This document shows, piece after piece, positions 45,367 to 53,218 of a stretch of 64,000 nucleotides of DNA (positions are counted from its first letter, which is position 1; each line of letters opens with the position of its first letter). The stretch is taken from contig NZ_CP055156.1 in NCBI RefSeq assembly GCF_014217805.1, positions 4,346,585 to 4,410,584 on the forward strand, read 5' to 3'. This DNA comes from Adhaeribacter swui (GTDB taxonomy: Bacteria > Bacteroidota > Bacteroidia > Cytophagales > Hymenobacteraceae). The position numbers were made by a program, and so were the translations under genes. The notes beneath the pieces were generated by a model. It worked only from the letters and a program-made list of their open reading frames with translations, did no database searches and was not told the DNA's origin.

Positions 45367-47385
45367 ATGAGTTTTCTATTTCCTTCTTTTTTATATGCTT
45401 TATCTGCAATCGCCATTCCCATTATCATCCATTTAGTGGAGCTCCGCAGAGCCAAGCGGGTGGTTTTTACCAACTTAAGTTTTATTAAAGAAGTTAAAAA
45501 CGTAACGGCTAGTCACCGCCAGTTAAAACGCTGGCTTATTTTACTGGCCCGCATCCTTTTTATTATTTTTCTGGTTTTACTTTTCAGCCAGCCCTACCGT
45601 TCTACCGGCAGCCAGCAAGCATTATCTACCAACCGGGCAAAGATATTTGTGGATAATTCGTTTAGCATGCAAAACCAGGCGAGTACTTCCGAAAACTCGC
45701 TGTTGCAGGTAGCTCTGGATCAGGCTAACCGCCTAACGCAATTATTTAACGTAAACGCTTCGTATCAATTGGGCACGCAGGCTAAATTGTCTTATGTCGA
45801 TTTTAGCAAATCCGATTTTCAGAAGCAAATAAGCAGCATTAACGAATCGGCCAATAATCGCTCTCTGGCTTCAGTATTTGCGTGGTTTAATCAGGAAGAA
45901 GACCGCAAACCTTTTAAAGGATTCATAATTTCGGATTTTCAAAAATCTAATCTTAAATCGCCTACTTTAGTTATTCCGGATACCGTTAACGAATATTACC
46001 TGGTGCCGGTGCAAAGCGCCAACAACCGCAACGTGTTTATCGATACGGTTTACAGCGAAGATGCTTTTATCCGCGAAAATGAAAATAATGTGCTGCAGGT
46101 AAAATTGCGCAACGCCGGCAACGAAGACGTAAACGATTGTCAGGTTAAATTTTTTATCGGTGCCAAACAAGTATCGGCCTTGAGTATAGATGTACCGGCA
46201 AACAAAACGGTGCCTTTTACCTTAAACTACCGCCTCAGCGGCAACCAAACGGCCAATTGCCGGCTGGTGCTGGAAGATTTTCCGGTTACTTTCGATAACA
46301 CGTATTATTTTAATTTAAAACCTTCCGAAAACATAAAAATTTTAGAATTAAGCGGGCAAAATACCGTTGGTGATAAATTATATACCAACGAAAATATTTT
46401 TCAGTATACTTCTTCGGCTTACAACAACATAAACTACAAACAAATTGGGCAAGCCGATTTTATTATTCTGAACAGCATCGAAGAAATTGATGCCCCTTTG
46501 GCCGACAATCTGCGCGCCTTTGTGCAGGAAGGCGGTAATGTGTTGCTGATTCCGGCGGCTAAGGCCAACGTTGGTTCTTACCAGGAGTTTATGCGTAAGT
46601 TGCAGTTAACCAGTGTGCAACCCATGGCGGGCAATCAGGAAAATAAAAAAAGTTTACTAGCTTACCCGGACATCCGTAACTCGTTTTTTCAAAATATTTT
46701 TAGCGAACCCAGCCGCAACACCATTTTACCGAGCGCTACCAAAGCCTGGCGCTGGAACCGGTCGGCCAGCGATATTTTACACTTTAAAGAAGGCGGCAGC
46801 TTTTTATCGTCCTTCCACTTAGGCAGCGGGCAGGTTTATTTATTTGCTTCGCCGCTTACCGAAGAATTTTCGGATTTTCAGAGCAATGGATTGTTTGTGC
46901 CGGTAATGTATAAGATGGCTATGTTGAGCTCGCGCCAGCAACAACCTTTGGCTTATGCCCTGAATAACCGCATTTTTACGGTACCTTTTAATCAAGAATT
47001 ACCCGCCGACCAGGTAGTGCAGTTACGCAAAGACAGCGTTTCGTTTATTCCGGAACAACAGGTGCGCAAAAACCAACTGGTACTGGGTATCCCGACCGAG
47101 GCCAACGAAGCCGGCTTTTACGACCTGATGCTTAAAGATAAAGTTTTGGCAACCCTGGCTTTTAACTTTGATAAACGCGAATCGGATTTAAAACAATTTT
47201 CGGTGCAGGAGCTGCGCAACGCGGTGGCCGGCCAGAAAAACGTGCATGTTTTAGACACTTCGAATGAGTTAAATTTACAAAGAGAGTTAACTAACGAAAA
47301 TTTAGGTGTGCCGCTATGGAAATATTGCCTATTATTGTGTCTGGTTTTTATGTTCACCGAAATTTTATTAATCCGCTATTTCTAA
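45367..47385 (+). CDS. BatA-domain membrane protein (aerotolerance-type N-terminus)
   Basis: 672 residues. The N-terminus is the BatA double-transmembrane domain (FLYALSAIAIPIIIHL, then KRWLILLARILFIIFLVLLF at about 54-73, then SQPYR). The domain following it in Bat proteins is von Willebrand A-like, and IFVDNSFSM at about 96-104 fits the D-x-S-x-S start of the metal site in degenerate form. A long periplasmic beta-rich region follows, and a final membrane helix (about 650-670) sits near the C-terminus. Bat proteins affect envelope stress tolerance; the precise role is unknown. It is the first gene of an apparent operon, with the next start only 1 bp after its stop. Confidence 0.85.
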   Translation: MSFLFPSFLYALSAIAIPIIIHLVELRRAKRVVFTNLSFIKEVKNVTASHRQLKRWLILLARILFIIFLVLLFSQPYRSTGSQQALSTNRAKIFVDNSFSMQNQASTSENSLLQVALDQANRLTQLFNVNASYQLGTQAKLSYVDFSKSDFQKQISSINESANNRSLASVFAWFNQEEDRKPFKGFIISDFQKSNLKSPTLVIPDTVNEYYLVPVQSANNRNVFIDTVYSEDAFIRENENNVLQVKLRNAGNEDVNDCQVKFFIGAKQVSALSIDVPANKTVPFTLNYRLSGNQTANCRLVLEDFPVTFDNTYYFNLKPSENIKILELSGQNTVGDKLYTNENIFQYTSSAYNNINYKQIGQADFIILNSIEEIDAPLADNLRAFVQEGGNVLLIPAAKANVGSYQEFMRKLQLTSVQPMAGNQENKKSLLAYPDIRNSFFQNIFSEPSRNTILPSATKAWRWNRSASDILHFKEGGSFLSSFHLGSGQVYLFASPLTEEFSDFQSNGLFVPVMYKMAMLSSRQQQPLAYALNNRIFTVPFNQELPADQVVQLRKDSVSFIPEQQVRKNQLVLGIPTEANEAGFYDLMLKDKVLATLAFNFDKRESDLKQFSVQELRNAVAGQKNVHVLDTSNELNLQRELTNENLGVPLWKYCLLLCLVFMFTEILLIRYF

Positions 47386-47386
47386 C

Positions 47387-48676
47387 ATGCAGGTACTACT
47401 GAAATCAGTTAAAGTAATTGCTCCCGCTTCCGAATTTCATCAACAAACTATTGATATTTATATACAAGATGGCGTAATCAGTGCCATTAACCCCGATTTA
47501 ACGCTGTTGGATGCTCCCTTAACCACCGTGGAGCAGCCGGGTTTGTGTGTGTCGGCGGGTTGGTTGGATTTAAACGCCTGGGTAGGCGATCCGGGTTTAG
47601 AGCACAAAGAAGATTTACAAAGCGCTGCTTTGGCTGCCGCTAAGGGCGGTTTTACCGAAGTAGTTTGTTTGCCCAACGTTGAGCCGGTACACCAGACTAA
47701 AAACGCGATTAACTATATTCAAAATCAAACCCGCTTGCTGCCGGTAAGTTTTCATGCCTTCGGCGCTATTACCACCGATACCCACGGCAAAGAATTAACC
47801 GAAATGATTGACTTGCACGAGGCCGGCGCCGTAGCTTTTACGGATGGTTTGCACCCCGTGCAGCAGGCCGATGTTTTGGTAAAAGCTTTGCAATACGTGC
47901 AGTTTTTTGGGGGCTTAATTATTCAGAAACCCGAAAATACCAGTTTAACCCAGCACGGCTTAATGCACGAAGGTGTGGTAAGTACGCAGTTGGGCTTAAA
48001 AGGCATGCCGCCCCTGGCCGAAGAAGTAATTATTGCCCGTGATTTACGATTACTAAAGTACACCGGCGGACGCTTGCATTTTACCCTAATATCGTCGGCA
48101 GAAGCCGTGGATCTGGTACGCGAAGCTAAAAAACAAGGTTTACCCGTAACCTGCGATGTAGCTGCCTACCAAACCGCCTTTACCGACGAAGAAATTATAC
48201 CTTTCGATACCAATTACAAAGTAAATCCGCCATTCCGCTCGCCACAAGACCGGGAGGCCATTGAGCAAGGTTTACAGGATGGTACCATTGATGCTTTAGT
48301 TACGGCGCACCGGCCGCAGGATACCGAATCTAAAAACCTGGAATTTGATATGGCCGAGTTTGGTATTACCAGCCTGGAAACGGCTTTTGCGGTAGCCAAC
48401 ACGTATTTAGGCCCGGTAATTGGTTTAGACCAGGTTATTGCCAAACTAACGGATGGACCCCGCCAGATTTTACAAATGGCCGTACCCGAAATTAAAGCCG
48501 GTGCAATCGCTAATTTAACTTTGTTTCACCCGGAGCAAACCTGGACTCCAGCCGAAGCCAATTCCGCTTCTAAAAGTTTTAACAATCCCTTTTACGGCAA
48601 AAACTTACAAGGCCAGGTGTTTGGCATTATTAATAAAAGCCAGGTTGTGTTTAATCCCAACTTCGCGCTTTCGTAG
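47387..48676 (+). CDS. Dihydroorotase-like amidohydrolase lacking most metal ligands
   Basis: A 429-residue protein of the class I dihydroorotase family, usually annotated as PyrC in Bacteroidota. The TIM-barrel core aligns, but the zinc residues are mostly replaced. The D-x-H-x-H motif reads Asp61-Leu-Asn63-Ala-Trp65. The later His positions appear as FTLISS and AAYQTAFT, and the TDHAPH motif reads TAHRPQ (306-311). It therefore resembles the inactive dihydroorotase-like proteins known to act as structural partners of aspartate carbamoyltransferase. A moonlighting role in the envelope operon is also possible. It follows the BatA-like gene by 1 bp and precedes DUF4199 genes by 38 bp. Confidence 0.85.
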   Translation: MQVLLKSVKVIAPASEFHQQTIDIYIQDGVISAINPDLTLLDAPLTTVEQPGLCVSAGWLDLNAWVGDPGLEHKEDLQSAALAAAKGGFTEVVCLPNVEPVHQTKNAINYIQNQTRLLPVSFHAFGAITTDTHGKELTEMIDLHEAGAVAFTDGLHPVQQADVLVKALQYVQFFGGLIIQKPENTSLTQHGLMHEGVVSTQLGLKGMPPLAEEVIIARDLRLLKYTGGRLHFTLISSAEAVDLVREAKKQGLPVTCDVAAYQTAFTDEEIIPFDTNYKVNPPFRSPQDREAIEQGLQDGTIDALVTAHRPQDTESKNLEFDMAEFGITSLETAFAVANTYLGPVIGLDQVIAKLTDGPRQILQMAVPEIKAGAIANLTLFHPEQTWTPAEANSASKSFNNPFYGKNLQGQVFGIINKSQVVFNPNFALS

Positions 48677-48714
48677 CAAATTTTTAAAATTTTAAATTTT
48701 GTAAACGCCCCCGG

Positions 48715-49227
48715 ATGTTTGAAAGACCTGTTTTTCGTGTGGCCCTGCGGTACGGGGTATTGGCCGCACTCTCCAGTTTTATAATAATGGTGCTGTTGTA
48801 TGTAGCTGGCAAAAATCCGTTTGGGCAAAGTGGCTTTTACACTTTGTTTCTACTGCCCGTATTTTTAGTTTTAGGAACGGCTTTTTTAAGACGGAAAATA
48901 GATCCGGAATTAAAATTTTTTAAAGGCTTAAAATTTGGCTGGTTGGTAACCTTAATAGCGGCCGTAACTTTTAGTATCTTGTTATTTGGATTTACGCAGG
49001 TAGCAGGTTCCGGCGCCATTCAAGAGCACGTGCAGGAAATGAAAGCCATGATGGAGGAAAACAAAGCGCAATTTTTAAAATTACCCAACGGTGAGCAAGC
49101 CTACAATACCAACTACCAGCAACTCGACCAAATTACCGGTAACACTTTAGTACTAGATAATTTTATAAAATTAACTTTGATCGGCTTTTTATTTTCCTTA
49201 GTATCCGCTACATTTTACCGAAAATGA
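48715..49227 (+). CDS. DUF4199 membrane protein, first copy
   Basis: A 170-residue membrane protein with four predicted helices: about 10-30, 36-52, 70-92, and one near the C-terminus. Between helices 3 and 4 lies a charged loop (EHVQEMKAMMEENKAQFL). This pattern and its place before a second copy and a GT2 gene match the DUF4199 family of Bacteroidota. The function is unknown. It is probably translated from the same mRNA as the neighbours (38 bp after the previous gene, 12 bp before the next). Confidence 0.82.
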   Translation: MFERPVFRVALRYGVLAALSSFIIMVLLYVAGKNPFGQSGFYTLFLLPVFLVLGTAFLRRKIDPELKFFKGLKFGWLVTLIAAVTFSILLFGFTQVAGSGAIQEHVQEMKAMMEENKAQFLKLPNGEQAYNTNYQQLDQITGNTLVLDNFIKLTLIGFLFSLVSATFYRK

Positions 49228-49239
49228 TATAGTCAATAT

Positions 49240-49782
49240 ATGGAAAACGTAAATTCTACTTCAACTTATACCCAACCTTCTTGGTTTCCGGTAGCTTTAA
49301 GGTATGGCATTATTACCGGTTTAGTGGCTGGGGTAGTAAGTATTTTGTTATTTATTACGGGAGGGTTTGAGAAGGTTTGGATAGGATTTATAATTGGTGT
49401 TGTAATTCAAATTGGAAGTATAGTCTTTGCCCATAAAGATTTTAAGTCTCAGAATAACGGATTTATGACCTATGGCCGGGGTTTACTTATTGGCACTATC
49501 CTATCAGCAATAAGCGGTTTAGTGGGCGGATTAATTTCTTTTGCCTACATTCAATTTGTTGATATGAGCGTTATAGATCGGATGAATGAATTGCAAATTG
49601 TGATGATGGAAAAATTTGGCCTGCCAGAAGATAAGATGGACGAAGCAATTCAAAAATTGGAAGAAAGCAACACTCCGGCGAAACAAATTACAGGTGGACT
49701 AACTACTGGATTAACGATGGGATTTCTTTTTTCTTTGATTGTATCCGCAATAACTAAAAAGAATAAGCCCGAGTTTGAATAA
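49240..49782 (+). CDS. DUF4199 membrane protein, second copy
   Basis: 180 residues, four helices, same topology as the preceding gene, with a loop rich in Met/Glu/Lys (MNELQIVMMEKFGLPEDKM) and a Gly-rich last helix. The two DUF4199 proteins probably form a pair. The codons are somewhat more A/T-rich than in the neighbours. The GT2 start follows 10 bp after its stop, suggesting translational coupling. Confidence 0.82.
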   Translation: MENVNSTSTYTQPSWFPVALRYGIITGLVAGVVSILLFITGGFEKVWIGFIIGVVIQIGSIVFAHKDFKSQNNGFMTYGRGLLIGTILSAISGLVGGLISFAYIQFVDMSVIDRMNELQIVMMEKFGLPEDKMDEAIQKLEESNTPAKQITGGLTTGLTMGFLFSLIVSAITKKNKPEFE

Positions 49783-49791
49783 ATTTAATTG

Positions 49792-50778
49792 ATGCAACAA
49801 CCCGATTTAGATATATCGGTGGTTATTCCGCTCTTAAACGAAGCAGAATCGCTCCCGGAACTTACCCAATGGATTAGCCGTGTAATGCAGTTGCACGGCT
49901 ATTCTTATGAAATAATTTTAGTGGATGATGGCAGTACCGATACGTCCTGGCGGGTTATTCAGGAACTGGCTACCTTCAACTCCGCCATTAAAGCCATCCG
50001 GTTTAACCGGAATTACGGCAAATCGGCGGCTTTAAACGTAGGTTTTAAAGAAACCCGCGGCGAAGTAGTAATTACCATGGACGCCGACCTGCAGGACAGT
50101 CCCGATGAAATTCCGGAACTCTACCGCATGATTAAAGAACAAGGCTACGATTTGGTTTCGGGCTGGAAAAAAAAGCGGTTCGATCCATTGTCCAAAACCA
50201 TTCCTACCAAACTATTTAACGGCGTTACGCGCAAAATTTCCCGAATTGAGCTGCACGATTTTAATTGCGGCCTGAAAGCTTACGACCAGCGCGTAGTTAA
50301 AAACATTGACGTGTACGGCGAAATGCACCGCTACATTCCGGTTATTGCCAAATGGAACGGTTTTAAAAATATCGGCGAAAAAGTAGTGCAGCACCGCGAA
50401 CGCAAATACGGCTACACTAAATTTGGTCTGGAGCGTTTTGTTTACGGTTTCCTAGATTTGCTTTCCATAACCTTTGTGTCGCGGTTTAAAAAGCGGCCCA
50501 TGCACTTTTTTGGTACTATGGGTACTTTGTCGTTTTTAGTAGGATTTTTTATTACCCTGTGGCTGATTGGGGACAAGGTTTATTACTCGTTTTACCTGCA
50601 CCAACGAACCCGCGATGTAGTAGCGCAGCCTTTGTTTTTTTTAGCTTTGGTAGCTTTAATTGTAGGCGTGCAGCTATTTTTAGCGGGTTTCCTGGCCGAA
50701 ATGATTTCCCTGACCGGTAGCCGGAAAAACGAATACCTTATCCGGGACCAAATTGGTTTAGCGCCCTCCCATGTCTAA
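49792..50778 (+). CDS. Family 2 glycosyltransferase, DPM1/ArnC-like
   Basis: A 328-residue inverting glycosyltransferase. An N-terminal GT-A domain holds VVIPLLNEAESLPEL, the nucleotide-sugar acid patch VDDGSTD, and the metal motif MDADLQDSPDE. Two C-terminal membrane helices (about 240-262 and 285-310) are typical of polyprenyl-phosphate sugar transferases. The donor is unknown; the likely product is a lipid-linked sugar used in envelope glycan synthesis. The ATG at 49792 was chosen over the TTG one codon earlier. The 3' end overlaps the next gene by 8 bp. Confidence 0.92.
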   Translation: MQQPDLDISVVIPLLNEAESLPELTQWISRVMQLHGYSYEIILVDDGSTDTSWRVIQELATFNSAIKAIRFNRNYGKSAALNVGFKETRGEVVITMDADLQDSPDEIPELYRMIKEQGYDLVSGWKKKRFDPLSKTIPTKLFNGVTRKISRIELHDFNCGLKAYDQRVVKNIDVYGEMHRYIPVIAKWNGFKNIGEKVVQHRERKYGYTKFGLERFVYGFLDLLSITFVSRFKKRPMHFFGTMGTLSFLVGFFITLWLIGDKVYYSFYLHQRTRDVVAQPLFFLALVALIVGVQLFLAGFLAEMISLTGSRKNEYLIRDQIGLAPSHV

Positions 50779-51907
50779 AGTTGTAATTATTGGGCCGGCG
50801 CATCCTTTACGCGGCGGGTTAGCTACCTACAACGAGCGCTTAGCCCGGGCATTCCAGGAAAACGGCGATGCCGTAGAGATTGTCACGTTTAGCTTACAGT
50901 ATCCTGGTTTTTTGTTTCCGGGCCAAACGCAGTATTCCGATGAGCCGGCACCCCTTGATTTAAGCATTAAGGCTTTCATTAACTCCATAAATCCGCTAAG
51001 TTGGCTAAAAACCGGAAATTACCTCCGGCAACAAAAGCCCGATATCGTTATTTTCCGGTTTTGGTTGCCCTTTATGGGACCCGCCCTAGGCACCATAGCC
51101 CGAATTATTAAGTGGAACAAGCATACTAAATTACTAGCTATTACGGATAATGTAATTCCGCACGAAAAGCGGCCGGGCGATTTGCCTTTCACCAAATATT
51201 TTCTGGCTGCGTGCCACGGTTTTGTTACCATGTCGGTGGAGGTGTTGGCGCAATTGCAAAAGCTCCAACCCAGCAAACCAAAAAAATATCATCCGCACCC
51301 GCTCTACGATAATTTCGGGGAGCCTTTGTCTAAACCGGAGGCCAAAAAAGTATTACACCTTAACCCAGACGACCAATACATTTTATTTTTTGGTTTTATC
51401 CGGGCGTATAAAGGATTGGATTTGTTGCTGCAAGCTTTTGCCGACCCGCGGCTTGCCCAATTAAAAAATTTAAAATTAATTATTGCGGGCGAGTTTTACG
51501 AAAACCCCGAGCCATATAACCAATTGATTCAACATCATGCGTTAGAAGACCGCATTGTGCTGGCAACGCATTTTATTCCGAATAGTCAGGTTAAAAATTA
51601 TTTTTGCGCGGCCGATTTGGTGGTGCAGCCTTACAAACACGCTACGCAAAGCGGGGTTTCGCAAATCGCTTATCATTTTAATAAACCCATGCTGGTTACC
51701 AACGTTGGGGGCTTAGCCGAGTTAATACCAGATGGTAAAGCCGGGTACGTAATACCCGTCGAACCCGAAGCTATTGCCAATGCCATTCTGGATTTCTACC
51801 AGAATAACCGCGAAACTTATTTATCGCAGGAAGTAAAAATTTTAAAAAAACAGTTTTCCTGGCAAAGTATGGTTGAGGCTCTTAAGCAATTGGCGGCGCA
51901 GGTGTAA
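50771..51907 (+). CDS. Family 4 glycosyltransferase
   Basis: A 378-residue GT-B-fold glycosyltransferase. The N-terminal Rossmann half opens VVIIGPAHPLRGGLATYNERLA. The C-terminal half has the donor-binding region (ILFFGFIRAYKGLDLLLQAF, then ADLVVQPYKHATQSGVSQIAY). These are standard GT4 landmarks, with the E-x7-E position replaced by a Gln/Ser-containing loop. The acceptor and donor are unknown. The start overlaps the GT2 gene, so the two are translationally coupled. Its 3' end runs 26 bp into the convergent GT9 gene. Confidence 0.92.
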   Translation: MSKVVIIGPAHPLRGGLATYNERLARAFQENGDAVEIVTFSLQYPGFLFPGQTQYSDEPAPLDLSIKAFINSINPLSWLKTGNYLRQQKPDIVIFRFWLPFMGPALGTIARIIKWNKHTKLLAITDNVIPHEKRPGDLPFTKYFLAACHGFVTMSVEVLAQLQKLQPSKPKKYHPHPLYDNFGEPLSKPEAKKVLHLNPDDQYILFFGFIRAYKGLDLLLQAFADPRLAQLKNLKLIIAGEFYENPEPYNQLIQHHALEDRIVLATHFIPNSQVKNYFCAADLVVQPYKHATQSGVSQIAYHFNKPMLVTNVGGLAELIPDGKAGYVIPVEPEAIANAILDFYQNNRETYLSQEVKILKKQFSWQSMVEALKQLAAQV

Positions 51908-53000
51908 TTACTGGTTGGTGCAGGGTGTTTTTTACGGCCTGGTAAACCTTACTGGCTGGTAAATCTTCCATGCACGAGGTGCCGTATTTACAGGTTCCGC
52001 GGTAAAAGCAAGCGCATTCCTTATCTGGTTGAATAATTACACCTCGTTGGTACAGTTCAAACTCGTACGGGTTAAAGATGTTGTTGAGTAACACCATTTT
52101 CTTTTGCAGCGCAATGGCAATATGCATGGCCATGGTTACCTGGGTTACAATTACATCCATCTGGTACATTAAATTAATAAATTGTTCCAGTTTAAAGTAA
52201 CCCAAATAAAGCGCATTAGTGGCTTCTTGCAGGCGGGTATTCCGGGCATCTTCCTGCTCGCCGCCCAATAATACAACGGTATAGTTTTCCTGGTGCAATA
52301 ACTGAATCAGCTCTATCCATTTTTCATCCGACCACAGCCGGGTAGTCCAGCGGTCGCCGCAGCCGGTGTTCAGGCCAATTAAAGGTTTGCTGTGGTCGAA
52401 AGGCCAGCTAAAGCCTTTATCCTGGTGGTTATCGAAAATGTATTCTTCGTAGTTAAACTGCCAGCCGCAGATTTCAAAAATTTCTTCGACGTACGATTTT
52501 TTGTTTTCTAAGCTTAACTGATCAAAAACCCCGGTTAAAAATTTGTGATTGGCTAATTCGTTGGACGGGTAAGCTACCCCGTTTTTTAAAGTATAACCAA
52601 ATTTCTGATCCGCCTGAATGGAGTCGTGCAGAGCACACGCTTCTTTATCTTTATCCAGGTTAAATAAAATATCAAATTGCGTATTTTGCAGGTACAGAAT
52701 GGCCGCTAAGTCAAATTTTAAAATTTCTTCAATTTCCTGCTTGGGCAAAATAGCTGGTGTATGCGTAAGCCAGGTAATTTTTGCCTGTGGGTAAGTAGTC
52801 CGGATTTTACGCAGCAGGGGCGTAGTGCGGATTACATCACCGATGGCGCCCAGCTTTATAATTAAGATGCGTTTTAGAACAGGTATATAAACCGGACAAT
52901 TGCCGCACTGGTATCCTGATTCTTTATTGGGTTTGCACGGAATATCGCCCCGGAAATAAATGCAATCGGTATGTACCTGTACTCCGTTTAAAACAGACAT
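51882..53000 (-). CDS. Family 9 glycosyltransferase with two cysteine clusters
   Basis: A 372-residue heptosyltransferase-like GT9 enzyme (RILIIKLGAIGDVIRTTPLLR; GLNTGCGDRWTTRLW; QVTMAMHIAIALQKKMVLL). Two cysteine groups are unusual for canonical GT9. The N-terminal one is Cys13, 22, 32 and 35, upstream of the catalytic fold. The C-terminal one is Cys329, 331, 337 and 343 (ECACFYRGTCK). Together they could bind zinc or an iron-sulfur cluster. The gene is antisense to the GT2/GT4 operon and overlaps its last 26 bp. The role is probably assembly of a surface glycan; the sugar is not known. Confidence 0.88.
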   Translation of the reverse strand: MSVLNGVQVHTDCIYFRGDIPCKPNKESGYQCGNCPVYIPVLKRILIIKLGAIGDVIRTTPLLRKIRTTYPQAKITWLTHTPAILPKQEIEEILKFDLAAILYLQNTQFDILFNLDKDKEACALHDSIQADQKFGYTLKNGVAYPSNELANHKFLTGVFDQLSLENKKSYVEEIFEICGWQFNYEEYIFDNHQDKGFSWPFDHSKPLIGLNTGCGDRWTTRLWSDEKWIELIQLLHQENYTVVLLGGEQEDARNTRLQEATNALYLGYFKLEQFINLMYQMDVIVTQVTMAMHIAIALQKKMVLLNNIFNPYEFELYQRGVIIQPDKECACFYRGTCKYGTSCMEDLPASKVYQAVKNTLHQPVITPAPPIA

Positions 53001-53012
53001 TCTTTTAAAAGT

Positions 53013-53040
53013 GAAATTAGAAATTAAGAATTAGAAATTA
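53013..53040. repeat. Degenerate period-7 tract before the GT9 start
   Basis: Four 7-bp units (GAAATTA twice, AGAATTA, GAAATTA on the plus strand) lie 12 bp upstream of the minus-strand GT9 start codon. Confidence 0.65.
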
Positions 53041-53055
53041 AGCCATTAGGCTAAA

Positions 53056-53190
53056 AAGCTATTTTGTCATATTTAAAATTATAAATATCGTGAGTTTCCG
53101 CAACATTGATTTTATTGCAAGCTCATTCTTGGTGGTGTTTTCACTACCAGGGGCAATTTTTTAAATTCTTACAATATGACAAAATAGCTT
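53056..53190. repeat. 135-bp element with 17-bp perfect inverted ends
   Basis: AAGCTATTTTGTCATAT at 53056-53072 is perfectly repeated in inverse at 53174-53190. Inside are two smaller inverted repeats, TGAG...GCAA/TTGC...CTCA and TGGTgGTG/CACtACCA. No coding capacity and no obvious target-site duplication were found. It is MITE-like or a structured leader of the GT9 gene. Confidence 0.7.
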
Positions 53191-53218
53191 CTTACATAGC
53201 TGCCGGTTATTGGCTTTT

